From Balneolaceae bacterium (GTDB lineage: Bacteria; Bacteroidota; Rhodothermia; Balneolales; Balneolaceae), in contig JAFIES010000052.1 of NCBI GenBank assembly GCA_020832415.1, forward strand, positions 1-60,577: a DNA stretch of 60,577 nucleotides. The letters run 5' to 3'. The translations under genes and the position numbers were made by a program. The notes below the pieces were generated by a model. The model had not been told where the DNA came from. It saw nothing but the letters and a program-made list of their open reading frames with translations, and did not search any database. This document shows positions 44,207-53,503 of this stretch, piece after piece; position 1 is the first letter of the stretch, and the number at the start of each line of letters is the position of its first letter.

Positions 44207-44243
44207 CATCCTAAAAAATAATGCACCCTTTTAAGGCATAGAA

Positions 44244-45122
44244 ATGATTAAAGAACTTGATGTAATCGAAAAACAGAGTCCCATAGATCGCAGGCCAGAC
44301 TGGCTCAGAGTAAAACTTCCATCAGGAGAAAAATTCAAGGAAGTTTCCGAAACCATTCGAAAGAATAATCTGAATACTGTCTGCTCTGAAGCCCGCTGCC
44401 CGAATATGGGAGAGTGCTGGGGTGCAGGTACAGCTACATTTATGATTTTAGGGGATGTTTGCACGCGTTCCTGTTCGTTCTGTGCAATTAAAACAGGCCG
44501 CCCTGTTCAGGGCCTCGACTGGGATGAGCCCCGCCGTGTAGCAGATGCAGCATCAAAGATGAAACTGAAGCACGTAGTGTTAACTTCCGTTAATCGTGAT
44601 GAGCGTAAAGATGGTGGTGCACCAATTTTTGCAGAGTGCCACAAAGTATTGCGTGAAACCATTGAAGGTGTAACGATTGAATCTCTCATTCCGGATTTCA
44701 GGGGAGTTTGGGATGCACTGCAAACAGTAATTGATACACCTCCGGATGTATTAAGCCACAATCTCGAAACAGTACCAAGGCTATACAGAACGGTACGTCC
44801 ACAGGCTAAATATGAGCGCTCACTCGAGCTTCTTCTTCGATGTAAAGATCAGGAACTTCGCACAAAAACCGGAATAATGGTTGGGCTTGGTGAAACTCGT
44901 GAAGAGGTGATTGAGCTGATGCAGGATTGTGTGGATCATAAAGTAGATGTGCTCACCATAGGTCAGTATATGCAGCCAACAAAGATGCACCACCCTGTTG
45001 TGGAATGGGTTCATCCGGATCTTTTTGCTGAATATAAAGAGATTGGCGAAGCACTCGGTTTAGAACATGTTGAGAGTGGTCCGCTTGTGCGTTCATCATA
45101 TCACGCAGAGCGACACGTCTGA
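44244..45122 (+). CDS. lipA: Lipoyl synthase
   Basis: 292 residues, radical SAM enzyme inserting two sulfurs into the octanoyl chain. Auxiliary cluster cysteines 47, 52 and 58 ('[12 protein letters not shown]'), SAM-cluster cysteines 73, 77 and 80 ('CTRSCSFC') and the C-terminal serine ligand in 'RSSYHAE' (283-289) are all present. It acts on the product of LipB, encoded just upstream. Length is normal for bacterial LipA (around 290-320). Confidence 0.97.
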   Translation: MIKELDVIEKQSPIDRRPDWLRVKLPSGEKFKEVSETIRKNNLNTVCSEARCPNMGECWGAGTATFMILGDVCTRSCSFCAIKTGRPVQGLDWDEPRRVADAASKMKLKHVVLTSVNRDERKDGGAPIFAECHKVLRETIEGVTIESLIPDFRGVWDALQTVIDTPPDVLSHNLETVPRLYRTVRPQAKYERSLELLLRCKDQELRTKTGIMVGLGETREEVIELMQDCVDHKVDVLTIGQYMQPTKMHHPVVEWVHPDLFAEYKEIGEALGLEHVESGPLVRSSYHAERHV

Positions 45123-45204
45123 TAAAAAATAGCGCTCAGGTTCGGTTCTGCCTTTAGGTTTTACTATTTTAGCAACAAAGAAACCTTGAAAGGAAACGCT
45201 TCCA

Positions 45205-45900
45205 ATGCTGGCTATTATCGTCGTTGTTTTTATCAGTTATCTCATCGGTGCCATCCCAAGTTCTCTGTGGATGGGAAAGCTTTTCTTTAAAGTTGATATA
45301 CGTGAACACGGCAGCGGAAACGCTGGGGCAACCAATACTTTCCGGATTTTAGGATGGAAAGCAGGTTCTATCGTACTGTTGTTTGATTTTGGAAAAGGTT
45401 TACTTTGTACAACAGTTGTCAGCCGGCTTGCATGGCATATTGGCAGCGGCCCGGTTACACTTTATGGCAACTGGGAAGTAGATTCCATGATTTTAATTTT
45501 ATGTGGTGTTGCTGCTGTAGTTGGCCATATGTTTCCCGTCTATGCAAATTTTAGTGGCGGAAAAGGAGCCGCCACAGCATGCGGCATGTTGTACGGAATT
45601 GAGCCGGTATCTATAAGTATTTCTCTGGCGGTTTTTCTCATCGTGATGTTTACAACGCGGTATGTTTCTTTGGGATCTATTACATCTGCATTTATTTACC
45701 CCTTTTCACAGTTAATTTTACGATATGGTTTTAACTGGGATATCGACGGAAGTATCATCGTATTCAGCAGTGTAATTGCGGCCGGGATTATCATCAAACA
45801 TAAAGGAAATATTAAACGCCTTCTGGAAGGGAATGAGAACAGGGTAAAATCATTCAAACCATCAAAAGGCAGATTACATAACGAACAGTCAGCAGCGTGA
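45205..45900 (+). CDS. plsY: Acyl-phosphate:glycerol-3-phosphate acyltransferase
   Basis: 231 residues, integral membrane enzyme with about five helices that acylates glycerol-3-phosphate from acyl phosphate at the start of phospholipid synthesis. The three catalytic loops are visible: 'EHGSGNAGATNTFR', 'NFSGGKGAATACG' and the region after 'TTRYVSLGSI'. It overlaps gpsA by 4 bases (GTGA), coupling the enzyme that makes glycerol-3-phosphate to the one that uses it. Confidence 0.95.
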   Translation: MLAIIVVVFISYLIGAIPSSLWMGKLFFKVDIREHGSGNAGATNTFRILGWKAGSIVLLFDFGKGLLCTTVVSRLAWHIGSGPVTLYGNWEVDSMILILCGVAAVVGHMFPVYANFSGGKGAATACGMLYGIEPVSISISLAVFLIVMFTTRYVSLGSITSAFIYPFSQLILRYGFNWDIDGSIIVFSSVIAAGIIIKHKGNIKRLLEGNENRVKSFKPSKGRLHNEQSAA

Positions 45901-46907
45901 AGAAAATCAGCATAATTGGGGCAGGCAGCTTTGGTACAGCTATTGCAATGGTATCAGCGTCGAACAGGCACTCTGTATCAATCTGGGCAAGAGAACGTGA
46001 GGTAGTGGATGGAATTAATCAAAACCACATCAATCCCTCCTATCTTTCCAATATAAAATTACCTGAACAAATAAAAGCATATTACAGCCTTGAAGAAGCA
46101 TTAAAAGGTGCTGAAATGGTTGTATTTGCAACGCCAACTCATGCTATGCGGGAAGTAAGCGGCAAGGCAAAAAACTTTTTATCAGGTGATGAAATCATCA
46201 TCTCGGTTGCCAAAGGTATAGAGCAGGATAGTTTGTTAACACCGTCTCAAATACTTGTGAATGTGCTTGACGGAATTGTACTGGAAGATCAGATAGGCGT
46301 GCTTACAGGCCCCAGCCATGCTGAAGAGGTAGGCTTGCATAAAGCAACTACTGTGGTTGCAACGGCATACTCCAAGAGAGTTGCACGAATAATCCAGGAG
46401 ACATTTATGACTACTATGTTTCGTGTATATCTCAACCAGGATATCATTGGTGCAGAAATTGGCGGTGCACTGAAAAACATCATGGCCATTGCTGCCGGGA
46501 TTGTGGATGGCGCTGAACTGGGCGATAATGCAAAGGCTGCCCTGATGACACGCGGCCTGCACGAGATGAAACGAATGGGTAGTGCACTTGGCGCATCACA
46601 GGATACGTTTTCGGGCCTCACAGGCATGGGGGATTTAATTGTTACCTGCACAAGCACTCACAGCCGGAACCGTTATGTAGGGTATAATATCGGGAAAGGG
46701 AAAACGATGGATGAAATTACATCGGGCATGAATATGGTGGCTGAAGGTGTAAAAACTGCACGATCTGTTCACCAGTGGTCGAAAAAGAATAATGTTGAAA
46801 TGCCCATCACGGAAGCTGTTTACAAAGTACTTTTTAAAAATATGGATCCTAAAGATGCCGTAAATGAACTGATGACACGGAATGCCAAAGATGAAATAAT
46901 GATTTAA
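45897..46907 (+). CDS. gpsA: Glycerol-3-phosphate dehydrogenase [NAD(P)+]
   Basis: 336 residues from a GTG start inside the plsY stop (GTGA). The enzyme reduces dihydroxyacetone phosphate for phospholipid synthesis. NAD turn 'GAGSFGTAIA' (8-17), 'LTGPSHAEEVG' (136-146) and the catalytic Lys193 in 'GGALKNIMAIAAG' are visible; the C-terminal half has the usual helical domain 'GLTGMGDLIVTCTSTHSRNR'. Co-located with plsY, which consumes its product. Confidence 0.96.
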   Translation: MKKISIIGAGSFGTAIAMVSASNRHSVSIWAREREVVDGINQNHINPSYLSNIKLPEQIKAYYSLEEALKGAEMVVFATPTHAMREVSGKAKNFLSGDEIIISVAKGIEQDSLLTPSQILVNVLDGIVLEDQIGVLTGPSHAEEVGLHKATTVVATAYSKRVARIIQETFMTTMFRVYLNQDIIGAEIGGALKNIMAIAAGIVDGAELGDNAKAALMTRGLHEMKRMGSALGASQDTFSGLTGMGDLIVTCTSTHSRNRYVGYNIGKGKTMDEITSGMNMVAEGVKTARSVHQWSKKNNVEMPITEAVYKVLFKNMDPKDAVNELMTRNAKDEIMI

Positions 46908-46917
46908 GCATACAAGT

Positions 46918-46945
46918 TGAGTGATTTATTGACGTTTATCACTCA
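46918..46945 (+). terminator. Hairpin after gpsA
   Basis: TGAGTGAT (46918-46925), 12-base loop, ATCACTCA (46938-46945): perfect eight-base stem 11 bases after the gpsA stop. Only a short T-run follows (CTTT), so termination is likely but not certain. Confidence 0.45.
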
Positions 46946-47013
46946 CAGACTTTAAAAGAATTCATAATCGGTTTATAGAAATCCATTACCTTCGGCGAAA
47001 GCAAATTGAAAAT

Positions 47014-47691
47014 ATGATGCTCCCCAACGGCGAAATTAACATCTCCAGCATGAGTTCTTCGGATTTGAAGTATCTCATACAGACCGGAGAAGGAACATAT
47101 CTCGAGTTCAAAAAAACCACTCCATCACCCGAAAAAATTGCCCGTGAGATAGCAGCCTTTGCAAACACCGGCGGCGGAACCATTCTGATTGGTGTGGATG
47201 ACTATAAGAATGTTACAGGCATTAGCGGGTATTTTGAAGAGGAGTTTATTCTGCATAAGGCCGCATACGATCACTGCGTACCCTCCGTACCAATAGAGAT
47301 TGAACTTGTACATTACGGACCTTACGACGTGATGGTGGTTAGGGTTCCTGAATCGGAGAATAAGCCGGTTTATAATAAAGGAAAAAAGAAACGGCTGGTT
47401 TTTGTGAGGGAATCGGATGAAAGTATTCTGGCAAGTGATGAGCAGGCCGAAGTTCTTAAATACAAGCATTCGGGCAACGGAGTAACATTTGAGTATGGAA
47501 AAAATGAGCAGATGTTGTTCCGCTTTTTGAATGAATATGGTGAGATAACCGTTTCGAAATATTCGCAGGTTGCCAATATAACAAGCTTCCGTGCTTCCAA
47601 AATTCTGGTTAATTTAGTGAGCGCCGGAATCCTGAATCTTTTCAGGCGATCGGATACGGATTACTACTCATTTGCAAACGTAACAAAATAA
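47014..47691 (+). CDS. AlbA_2 (Schlafen-like) domain protein
   Basis: 225 residues. The N-terminal ~120 residues match the AlbA_2/Schlafen-type putative nucleic-acid-binding domain: 'GEGTYLEFKKTTPSPEKIAR', 'EIAAFANTGGGTILIGVDD' and 'GPYDVMVVRVPESENKPV'. The C-terminal ~70 residues look like a winged helix ('YGEITVSKYSQVANITSFRA', 'LVNLVSAGILNLFRRSD'). Such proteins are often called ATP-binding or transcriptional regulators without firm evidence. It is 15 bases upstream of the IscA-type gene and may be in its operon. Biological role unknown. Confidence 0.82.
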   Translation: MMLPNGEINISSMSSSDLKYLIQTGEGTYLEFKKTTPSPEKIAREIAAFANTGGGTILIGVDDYKNVTGISGYFEEEFILHKAAYDHCVPSVPIEIELVHYGPYDVMVVRVPESENKPVYNKGKKKRLVFVRESDESILASDEQAEVLKYKHSGNGVTFEYGKNEQMLFRFLNEYGEITVSKYSQVANITSFRASKILVNLVSAGILNLFRRSDTDYYSFANVTK

Positions 47692-47706
47692 ATCAAACGG
47701 GCATTA

Positions 47707-48141
47707 ATGGCTGTTCAAGAAGAAAATTTAGACGATGTAATTGCTTCCCTGATTGATTTGGATCCGGATGAAGATTCGGAAATTCAGGAAGAACCTGTAG
47801 TCAATTCCGATACAGATCCTGTAATTCTAACACAACGAGCTGCCAAACAGGTTCTCAAGATCAAAGAAAAAGAGAACCTTGATGATGAACTCTATCTTAG
47901 GGTAGCTGTGGAAGGCGGCGGTTGTTCCGGACTGAGTTATAAACTGGGCTTTGATATCAGAACGGATGAGGATGAAGTTGTAACCAGTCAAGGGCTCGAA
48001 ATAATCATCGATCCGAAGCATCTGATGTACCTGAACGGTATCGAAATTGATTTCCCTGACGGACTCGATGCCCGGGGATTTACTTTCGATAATCCCAACG
48101 CCAGTGAATCGTGTGGATGCGGCTCCTCTTTTGCGGTTTAA
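47707..48141 (+). CDS. HesB/IscA-type iron-sulfur carrier
   Basis: 144 residues. The C-terminal ~105 residues form the A-type carrier fold with the three cluster-binding cysteines Cys73 ('GGGCSGLSY'), Cys136 and Cys138 ('SCGCGSSF'). An acidic N-terminal extension of about 36 residues ('DDVIASLIDLDPDEDSEIQE') is not part of the usual family. It delivers Fe-S clusters to target proteins in the cytoplasm. LipA, which needs two clusters, is encoded nearby, though that link is only positional. It is convergent with the NDH-2 gene. Confidence 0.93.
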   Translation: MAVQEENLDDVIASLIDLDPDEDSEIQEEPVVNSDTDPVILTQRAAKQVLKIKEKENLDDELYLRVAVEGGGCSGLSYKLGFDIRTDEDEVVTSQGLEIIIDPKHLMYLNGIEIDFPDGLDARGFTFDNPNASESCGCGSSFAV

Positions 48142-48156
48142 GAATTGACCGGGAAT

Positions 48157-49422
48157 TTAATTCTCAGTTGTACTTTTTTGTCTGTTTGTAATCAGTCTCA
48201 CTCCTCTCTTGAATGTAATGTAGTGCCACATCCACTCAGCAAAAACTCTGAATCGGTTACGGTATCCAATTAAAAAGAAGATGTGTATTACAGACCACAT
48301 CATCCAGGCGATAAATCCGGTCAGTTTAAAACCTTTAATATCGGCTACGGCTTTTGCTCTTCCTATTGTGGCCATAGTTCCTTTATCCACATAAGAAAAT
48401 GGCTTGTTTGGGCGGCCTGACTCACGATTTTTAATGTGAGATGCAACATATTTTCCCTGCTGTAAAGCAACTGGTGCCAGAGCGGGCAGTGGTTTATTAT
48501 TGCTGTCTTCAAGATAAGCTGCATCACCAATCACAAATATGTTTTTAAATCCGGGAATGGTAAGGTCTGAATTTACTTTTGCACGCCCCATTTTGTCGTA
48601 ATCACAATTAAGCGACTGTAAAACGGAAGAGGCTGTAACACCAGCCGCCCAAATGATGTTGTGTGAATGGATGAATCTTTCTCCAAGTTCAACTCCATGC
48701 TCTTCAATTCCGGTTACCGGTTTTCCAAGACTTACTTCAACGCCCATTTTTTCAAGATCTTTTTTTGCTTTGAGTGACAGATCTTCCGGGTATCCGTTAA
48801 GTACTCTTGGTCCGGCTTCAACCAACACTACCCGGGTTTCGGCCGGTGAAATGTTCTTGAAATCTCTCATCATATTACGCTTGGCAATTTCAGAAATAGC
48901 CCCTGCCATTTCAACACCGGTAGGACCCGCACCTATTACAACATAGGTTAGATAGGGTTGCCTTTTTTCACTCTCTTTTATTTGGTCGGCTTTTTCAAGC
49001 GAGATAAGCAGGTTTTCTCGTATTTCTAGTGCATTATCAAGAGTTTTTAAGCCCGGTGCATTTTTCTTCCAGTCGCTGTTTCCAAAATAATTATATACTG
49101 TGCCGGGTGCTGCGATCAGATAATCAAAATCTATTTTTTCACCCGAATCTAAAATCAGGTTGTTATCACGTGGTTTTATTTCTGAAACCTCAGCGAGAAT
49201 AGTTCTGATATTTTTGTCTCTGCTGAAGATTGCCCGTATGGGCATGGCAATATCGCCCGGGGAGAGGGCAGCAGTGGCTACTTGATAGAGCAGAGGCTGA
49301 AAGAGATGGTGATTCTTTTTATCAATGATGGTAATGTTGAAATTGTTTCGTCGCAGTTTTTTCGCCGCAGAAATGCCGCCAAATCCACCCCCGATGATTA
49401 CAACTTCTTTGGGAGTATCCAT
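48157..49422 (-). CDS. Type II NADH dehydrogenase (NDH-2)-like
   Basis: 421 residues from the ATG at 49422, whose A is shared with the stop of the Hsp33 gene (TAATG). FAD turn 'VVIIGGGFGGISAAKKL' at the N-terminus, NAD turn 'VVIGAGPTGVEMAGAI', 'IWAAGVTAS', 'IPGFKNIFVIGDAAY' and a C-terminal membrane-anchoring hydrophobic helix ('FIAWMMWSVIHIFFLIGYRN') match NDH-2. It transfers electrons from NADH to quinone without pumping. A longer start at 49506 would overlap Hsp33 by 85 bases and is less likely. The link to Hsp33 suggests redox-related co-expression. Confidence 0.93.
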   Translation of the reverse strand: MDTPKEVVIIGGGFGGISAAKKLRRNNFNITIIDKKNHHLFQPLLYQVATAALSPGDIAMPIRAIFSRDKNIRTILAEVSEIKPRDNNLILDSGEKIDFDYLIAAPGTVYNYFGNSDWKKNAPGLKTLDNALEIRENLLISLEKADQIKESEKRQPYLTYVVIGAGPTGVEMAGAISEIAKRNMMRDFKNISPAETRVVLVEAGPRVLNGYPEDLSLKAKKDLEKMGVEVSLGKPVTGIEEHGVELGERFIHSHNIIWAAGVTASSVLQSLNCDYDKMGRAKVNSDLTIPGFKNIFVIGDAAYLEDSNNKPLPALAPVALQQGKYVASHIKNRESGRPNKPFSYVDKGTMATIGRAKAVADIKGFKLTGFIAWMMWSVIHIFFLIGYRNRFRVFAEWMWHYITFKRGVRLITNRQKSTTEN

Positions 49423-50330
49423 TAATTCATTTTGATTTTTACGGACTCTAAAATTTTTCTCATCTCTTTTTCTGTTACCGTTGTTCTCTTTCCACAGTAG
49501 TGACAAACCATCTCCTGATTTTCACCCTGCATCTCTTTCAAGTCGTCGTAACTGAGCAGTGCAAGGGCATTTTTAAATCTCTCAGGGCTGCATCTGCAGA
49601 AGAAGTGTACAGGCTGCCGTGTCAACTCTTTGATAGTATATGGCGAACCGGCAAGCTGCATGATGGTATCGATATACATCTCATCTGCGAGTAATTCAGA
49701 AACCGGCGGAAGTTTCTTCACGGTTTTTTCGAGTGTTTCCATAATGGAATCATCGGCGCCGGGCATTCGCTGGATAAGTATCCCGCCTGCATGGCCAACA
49801 TCTCCGTTATCCTTCAGGCTTACATCAAGCAGCACTGCCGAAGGTACCTGCTCTGACTGAACCAGAAAATGAGCCACATCCGATAGTATATCTCCGCGGG
49901 CAATCTCAATAGTACTGGTTCTGGGTTCGGCTTCATTATAAAGTGTTTTTGATATTGTAAGCAGCCCCAAACCAATACCTTTGCCAATCTCAGTTTCGCC
50001 GCTTTCGTAATCCAGTTCTGCGGTCGGATTCTGAACAAATCCTCTTATTTCCCCAACACGATTGGCTTCTGCCTGAATTAATCCCACGGGACCGTTACCC
50101 TCAAAACGCATTGTAATTCGCTCTTCACCTTTAAGTTCGGAGGCAAGGAGCATTGCAGCTGTAAGCGTACGGCCAAGCAGTACCGTGTTAAGCAGAGATA
50201 GGCCGTGATTCTCTCTGGCAGTCTGTACCACCTCTGTGGTTTTTACAACACTGATTTTAAAACGCCCGTCTTTTTCAATTCCTTTAATGAGACGATCTTT
50301 AAACTTGAACTCTTTTTTTTGTAATGACAT
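49422..50330 (-). CDS. hslO: Redox-regulated chaperone Hsp33
   Basis: 302 residues from the ATG at 50330 ('MSLQKKEFKFKDRL'); an upstream start at 50387 gives an atypical N-terminus. Hsp33 is a cytoplasmic holdase switched on by oxidation. The C-terminal zinc switch is present: C-x-C in 'HFFCRCSPERF' and C-x2-C in 'MVCHYCGKRTTV'. The core has 'LSLLNTVLLGRTLTAAMLLA' and 'GNGPVGLIQAEANRVGEIRG'. It is translationally coupled to the NDH-2 gene through TAATG, an uncommon pairing. Confidence 0.95.
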   Translation of the reverse strand: MSLQKKEFKFKDRLIKGIEKDGRFKISVVKTTEVVQTARENHGLSLLNTVLLGRTLTAAMLLASELKGEERITMRFEGNGPVGLIQAEANRVGEIRGFVQNPTAELDYESGETEIGKGIGLGLLTISKTLYNEAEPRTSTIEIARGDILSDVAHFLVQSEQVPSAVLLDVSLKDNGDVGHAGGILIQRMPGADDSIMETLEKTVKKLPPVSELLADEMYIDTIMQLAGSPYTIKELTRQPVHFFCRCSPERFKNALALLSYDDLKEMQGENQEMVCHYCGKRTTVTEKEMRKILESVKIKMN

Positions 50331-50457
50331 GGATAAACAAAATGTGATATTAGAATATTCCAGCTGAAAATGAATAACGATTTTCACTGCAAATTTCGTT
50401 GCAAATGTACGGATAAACGAATCCGGGGAAAAGTGATCAGCTTTTATATGTGATTGA

Positions 50458-51171
50458 TTAGTTCAGCAAAACGGGATCCATGTACGAACGGATGCGATCA
50501 GCCCAAAGATTGTATCCGTCTTCGTTCAGATGCAGTTGATCATCAAGAAAGAGCACAGGAATCGGTTTGCCATGACTGTCCAGAAAAAGATCGGAAGTAG
50601 GTATAAAAACAACATTTTCATGCTGGTCGCAAAGCATGGCAATATGAGCATTGGCTTCTCTTGTATTGGGCCAAACATCCCATCGGCTGTTTGTTGGTGT
50701 AATTTCAATAATAAATATTGGAGCATTACTGTTAAAATCCCGAATTGTATAGATGAACTCTTCAAAAAGACTCCTCAATTCTTCAGGTGCCAAGTCTTCA
50801 TTAACATTTCCGGTAATATCGTTGGCAACAAAAAGTACAAGTGCACGAAAATCATGCACGCCAATATACCGGTCAGCAAAGTGCAGAATATCGCGGATAT
50901 TGGAGCCGCCAAATCCACGCTGAATCACGGAATAAGGCTGCATATCCTCATCCAGTATACTCCACATACGGATGCTTGAGCTTCCTGTAAAAAAGATCGA
51001 TTCAGGAGGGTAGTTGTTTTCACTATCAAGTCGTTCAAATTCCTGCATTACCGTTTCCCAGCGGTCAAAATTCTGTGCAACTGATGGTGTAACTGCCAAG
51101 AAACAGAGGCATGTTGCCACACTTACAGAAAGGATAAGGTTATAATATTTTGCAAAATTAAGGGATGCCAT
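50458..51171 (-). CDS. Secreted SGNH/GDSL hydrolase
   Basis: 237 residues from the ATG at 51171, with a signal peptide ('YYNLILSVSVATCLCFLAVT', cleaved after 'VAQ'). SGNH blocks: the nucleophile Ser in 'IFFTGSSSIRMW', Gly in 'RGFGGSNIRDI', Asn in 'LFVANDITGN' and the Asp-His pair in 'LDDQLHLNEDGY'. Esterases of this class remove acyl or acetyl groups from sugars, lipids or peptidoglycan; the substrate is unknown. It is a single gene upstream (in transcription) of Hsp33. Confidence 0.88.
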   Translation of the reverse strand: MASLNFAKYYNLILSVSVATCLCFLAVTPSVAQNFDRWETVMQEFERLDSENNYPPESIFFTGSSSIRMWSILDEDMQPYSVIQRGFGGSNIRDILHFADRYIGVHDFRALVLFVANDITGNVNEDLAPEELRSLFEEFIYTIRDFNSNAPIFIIEITPTNSRWDVWPNTREANAHIAMLCDQHENVVFIPTSDLFLDSHGKPIPVLFLDDQLHLNEDGYNLWADRIRSYMDPVLLN

Positions 51172-51249
51172 GCAGATCAATTAAAAGATTTTCCGGAGAA
51201 GCGATAACTTCAATGAATATAGAGATCCATCTACAGGTTGCCAATACGA

Positions 51250-51283
51250 AAAAAAAGCAACCTGCGATTAAACAGGCTGCTTT
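51250..51283 (-). terminator. Terminator of the leucine dehydrogenase gene
   Basis: AAAGCA-A-CCTG (51254-51264), loop CGATTAAA, CAGG-C-TGCTTT (51273-51283): stem of 4 plus 6 base pairs around one mismatch. On the minus strand a run of eight T follows, so it ends transcripts coming from 51307. Confidence 0.75.
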
Positions 51284-51306
51284 ATTGTGAACCATCAGGG
51301 TATGCT

Positions 51307-52479
51307 TTAGGCTCGGTCTCTCAAATACATTTCGCCCATTCGCTTCGAAAAGTGGCTCTTGGAGGAATAAATTGTACCAAGACGGCCAACTCCTTCTATT
51401 CTTCGTTCAGCGAGAATATTAGAAGCGGCATTGGTTGTGATACCGTGTTCTTCGGCAAATTTGAAGATCTCTAAGGCGGTATCATAAATGCGGGATGTTT
51501 TTTCGAGGGCGTGCTGTTCGTTGTATCCCTCCATTTCACTGGCGATATTGATAATTCCACCAGCATTTATCACATAATCGGGTGCATAAAGAATGCCTCT
51601 CTCCCTTAATAGTGCACCATGTTTTGCTTCTTCATCAAGAATGTTATTTGCCCCGCCGGCAATAATGTTACAATTCAGGTGATCGATGGTATCATCATTC
51701 ACAACACCGCCAAGAGCACAGGGGCTGAAAATATCAACATTCAGTGTGTAGATTTCATCGGCAGTTACCACAGTGGCGCCAACTTCAGCGGCGAGACGTT
51801 CTGCTTTTTCAGCAAAAATATCTGACAGAAAAAGTTCGGCATTTTCATTTTTCAGGTGGCGCACCAGATGCGAAGCTACAGAACCTGCACCCTGTACGGC
51901 AATACGTTTCCCTTCAAGTGAATCACTTCCAAATGCCTGTTTTGCAGCCGCTTTAATGCCCATGTAAACACCATACGCAGTAACCGGTGATGGATTGCCA
52001 CTGCCACCGAGTGATTTTGGAATACCGGTCACATATTTGGTTTCAGCAAAAATCCACTCCATCTCTTTTTCGGTCATTCCCACGTCCTCAGCGGTTATAT
52101 AACGCCCGGCAAGTCCGTCAACAAATCGCCCAAAAGCCCGGAAGAGTTGTTCATTTTTGTCTGTCTGGGGATCGCCAATAATTACTGCTTTCCCACCGCC
52201 AAGATTCAGGCCGGAAATGGCGGCTTTGTAGGTCATCCCGCGAGAGAGGCGAAGCACATCTTTTACTGCATCTGCTTCTGATTTATAATTCCACATTCGT
52301 GTACCGCCAAGCGCGGGCCCCAATGTAGTATTGTGAATGGCAATAATTGCCTTCAGGCCAACCTCAGGCCTTGAGCAAAATACAATCTGTTCATGTTCAA
52401 GGTTTGCGAGCTCTCCGAATAGCGGAAAATCTTTCTCCGATGTTTTTTCTATTTTAGGAATAAGTAGTGAATCTTGCAT
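51307..52479 (-). CDS. Leucine/valine/phenylalanine-type amino acid dehydrogenase
   Basis: 390 residues of the Glu/Leu/Phe/Val dehydrogenase family. Active-site lysines are Lys85 ('GMTYKAAISG') and Lys97 ('NLGGGKAVIIGDP'), with 'GPALGGTRMW' (54-63) before them and the NAD turn 'GAGSVASHLV' in the second domain. The short first domain and 'GGTRMW' favour leucine/branched-chain dehydrogenase over glutamate dehydrogenase. The N-terminus is about 25-30 residues longer than in Bacillus leucine dehydrogenase. Likely role: NAD-dependent deamination of branched-chain amino acids in the cytoplasm, linking to acyl-CoA metabolism. Confidence 0.92.
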   Translation of the reverse strand: MQDSLLIPKIEKTSEKDFPLFGELANLEHEQIVFCSRPEVGLKAIIAIHNTTLGPALGGTRMWNYKSEADAVKDVLRLSRGMTYKAAISGLNLGGGKAVIIGDPQTDKNEQLFRAFGRFVDGLAGRYITAEDVGMTEKEMEWIFAETKYVTGIPKSLGGSGNPSPVTAYGVYMGIKAAAKQAFGSDSLEGKRIAVQGAGSVASHLVRHLKNENAELFLSDIFAEKAERLAAEVGATVVTADEIYTLNVDIFSPCALGGVVNDDTIDHLNCNIIAGGANNILDEEAKHGALLRERGILYAPDYVINAGGIINIASEMEGYNEQHALEKTSRIYDTALEIFKFAEEHGITTNAASNILAERRIEGVGRLGTIYSSKSHFSKRMGEMYLRDRA

Positions 52480-52721
52480 TTCAATTAATTCTAAATGTTG
52501 CGTCTCAGGCTTAAAAAAGCGCTTCCATAAGATAAATAAAATTCCTGAGTGTTTACAGTTTAATTGTTAGAAACGGCAGATTTATTTTATCAGAAAAGTG
52601 ATGTAACCGAATGTATGCGAGTGGATTATAAATGTAAAAGGAAATGAAATTCAGATTTTCGTAGAATCATAGTTCGAATAATTTCATTTTTAAAACCAAA
52701 AATGTCTATTAAAATAGAGTG

Positions 52722-53486
52722 ATGAAAATCAGACAACTACGTACAACAATTACACTTAGTCTCGCGTGCATTTTCGCCACAACAATTCAACCGTATACAT
52801 TATATGGACAGCAAATATCCATCGATGCAGAAACTGGTGGATTATGGTACAGCCGTAACGATGTTCGCATACCCAATGATGGCGGCACGACGTTTGATAT
52901 GATTAACCTGATCGGGAATGATATTGAACCCTATCTTCGGCTCAGATTAAATGTAACTTTTGGAGAGAGGCATACCATTAGAGCTCTTTATGCTCCCATT
53001 CGAAGTTCAGACAGTGGTTTTTTTGCTGAAGATATCATTTTTGAAAACTCAACGTACGAAGCTGTCACAGCCATTGATGGAACATACCAGTTTAACACCT
53101 ATCGCCTCACATACAGGTACACTTTTTATGATCGTTTTGGCTGGACCCTTGGTGCCGGTGCGGCTGCGCTAATTCGAGATGCAAAAGTTCAGCTTGTTCA
53201 AAATAATATCAGTGAAGAGAATACGGATGTAGGGTTTGTGCCTCTTCTGCATTTTTATGCAGAGAGGAGAATCTATTCCGATCTTTCTGCGATTTTTGAT
53301 GTGGAGAGCCTGGCAGCTTCTCAAGGACGGGCAACGGATGCTTCCTTACAACTCAACTACAGAATAAATAATAATCTGAATCTCTTAATAGGCTACAGAT
53401 TACTCGAAGGTGGCGCAGATGTGGATGAAGTGTATAATTTTTCCTGGATTAACTTTGGCTCTGCTACATTAAGGCTGCATTTGTAG
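52722..53486 (+). CDS. Outer-membrane beta-barrel-like protein
   Basis: 254 residues from the ATG at 52722 (a GTG directly before it adds one). Signal peptide 'MKIRQLRTTITLSLACIFAT', cleaved near 'LYGQQ'. The mature part is a series of short amphipathic strands ('YLRLRLNVTFGERHTIRALY', 'YQFNTYRLTYRYTFYDRFGW', 'TLGAGAAALIRDAKVQL') ending 'NFGSATLRLHL', as in small outer-membrane barrels. No family motif is recognised. It is flanked by long intergenic DNA upstream and a convergent gene 17 bases downstream. Confidence 0.72.
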   Translation: MKIRQLRTTITLSLACIFATTIQPYTLYGQQISIDAETGGLWYSRNDVRIPNDGGTTFDMINLIGNDIEPYLRLRLNVTFGERHTIRALYAPIRSSDSGFFAEDIIFENSTYEAVTAIDGTYQFNTYRLTYRYTFYDRFGWTLGAGAAALIRDAKVQLVQNNISEENTDVGFVPLLHFYAERRIYSDLSAIFDVESLAASQGRATDASLQLNYRINNNLNLLIGYRLLEGGADVDEVYNFSWINFGSATLRLHL

Positions 53487-53503
53487 CTAATTACAGTGTA
53501 AAA

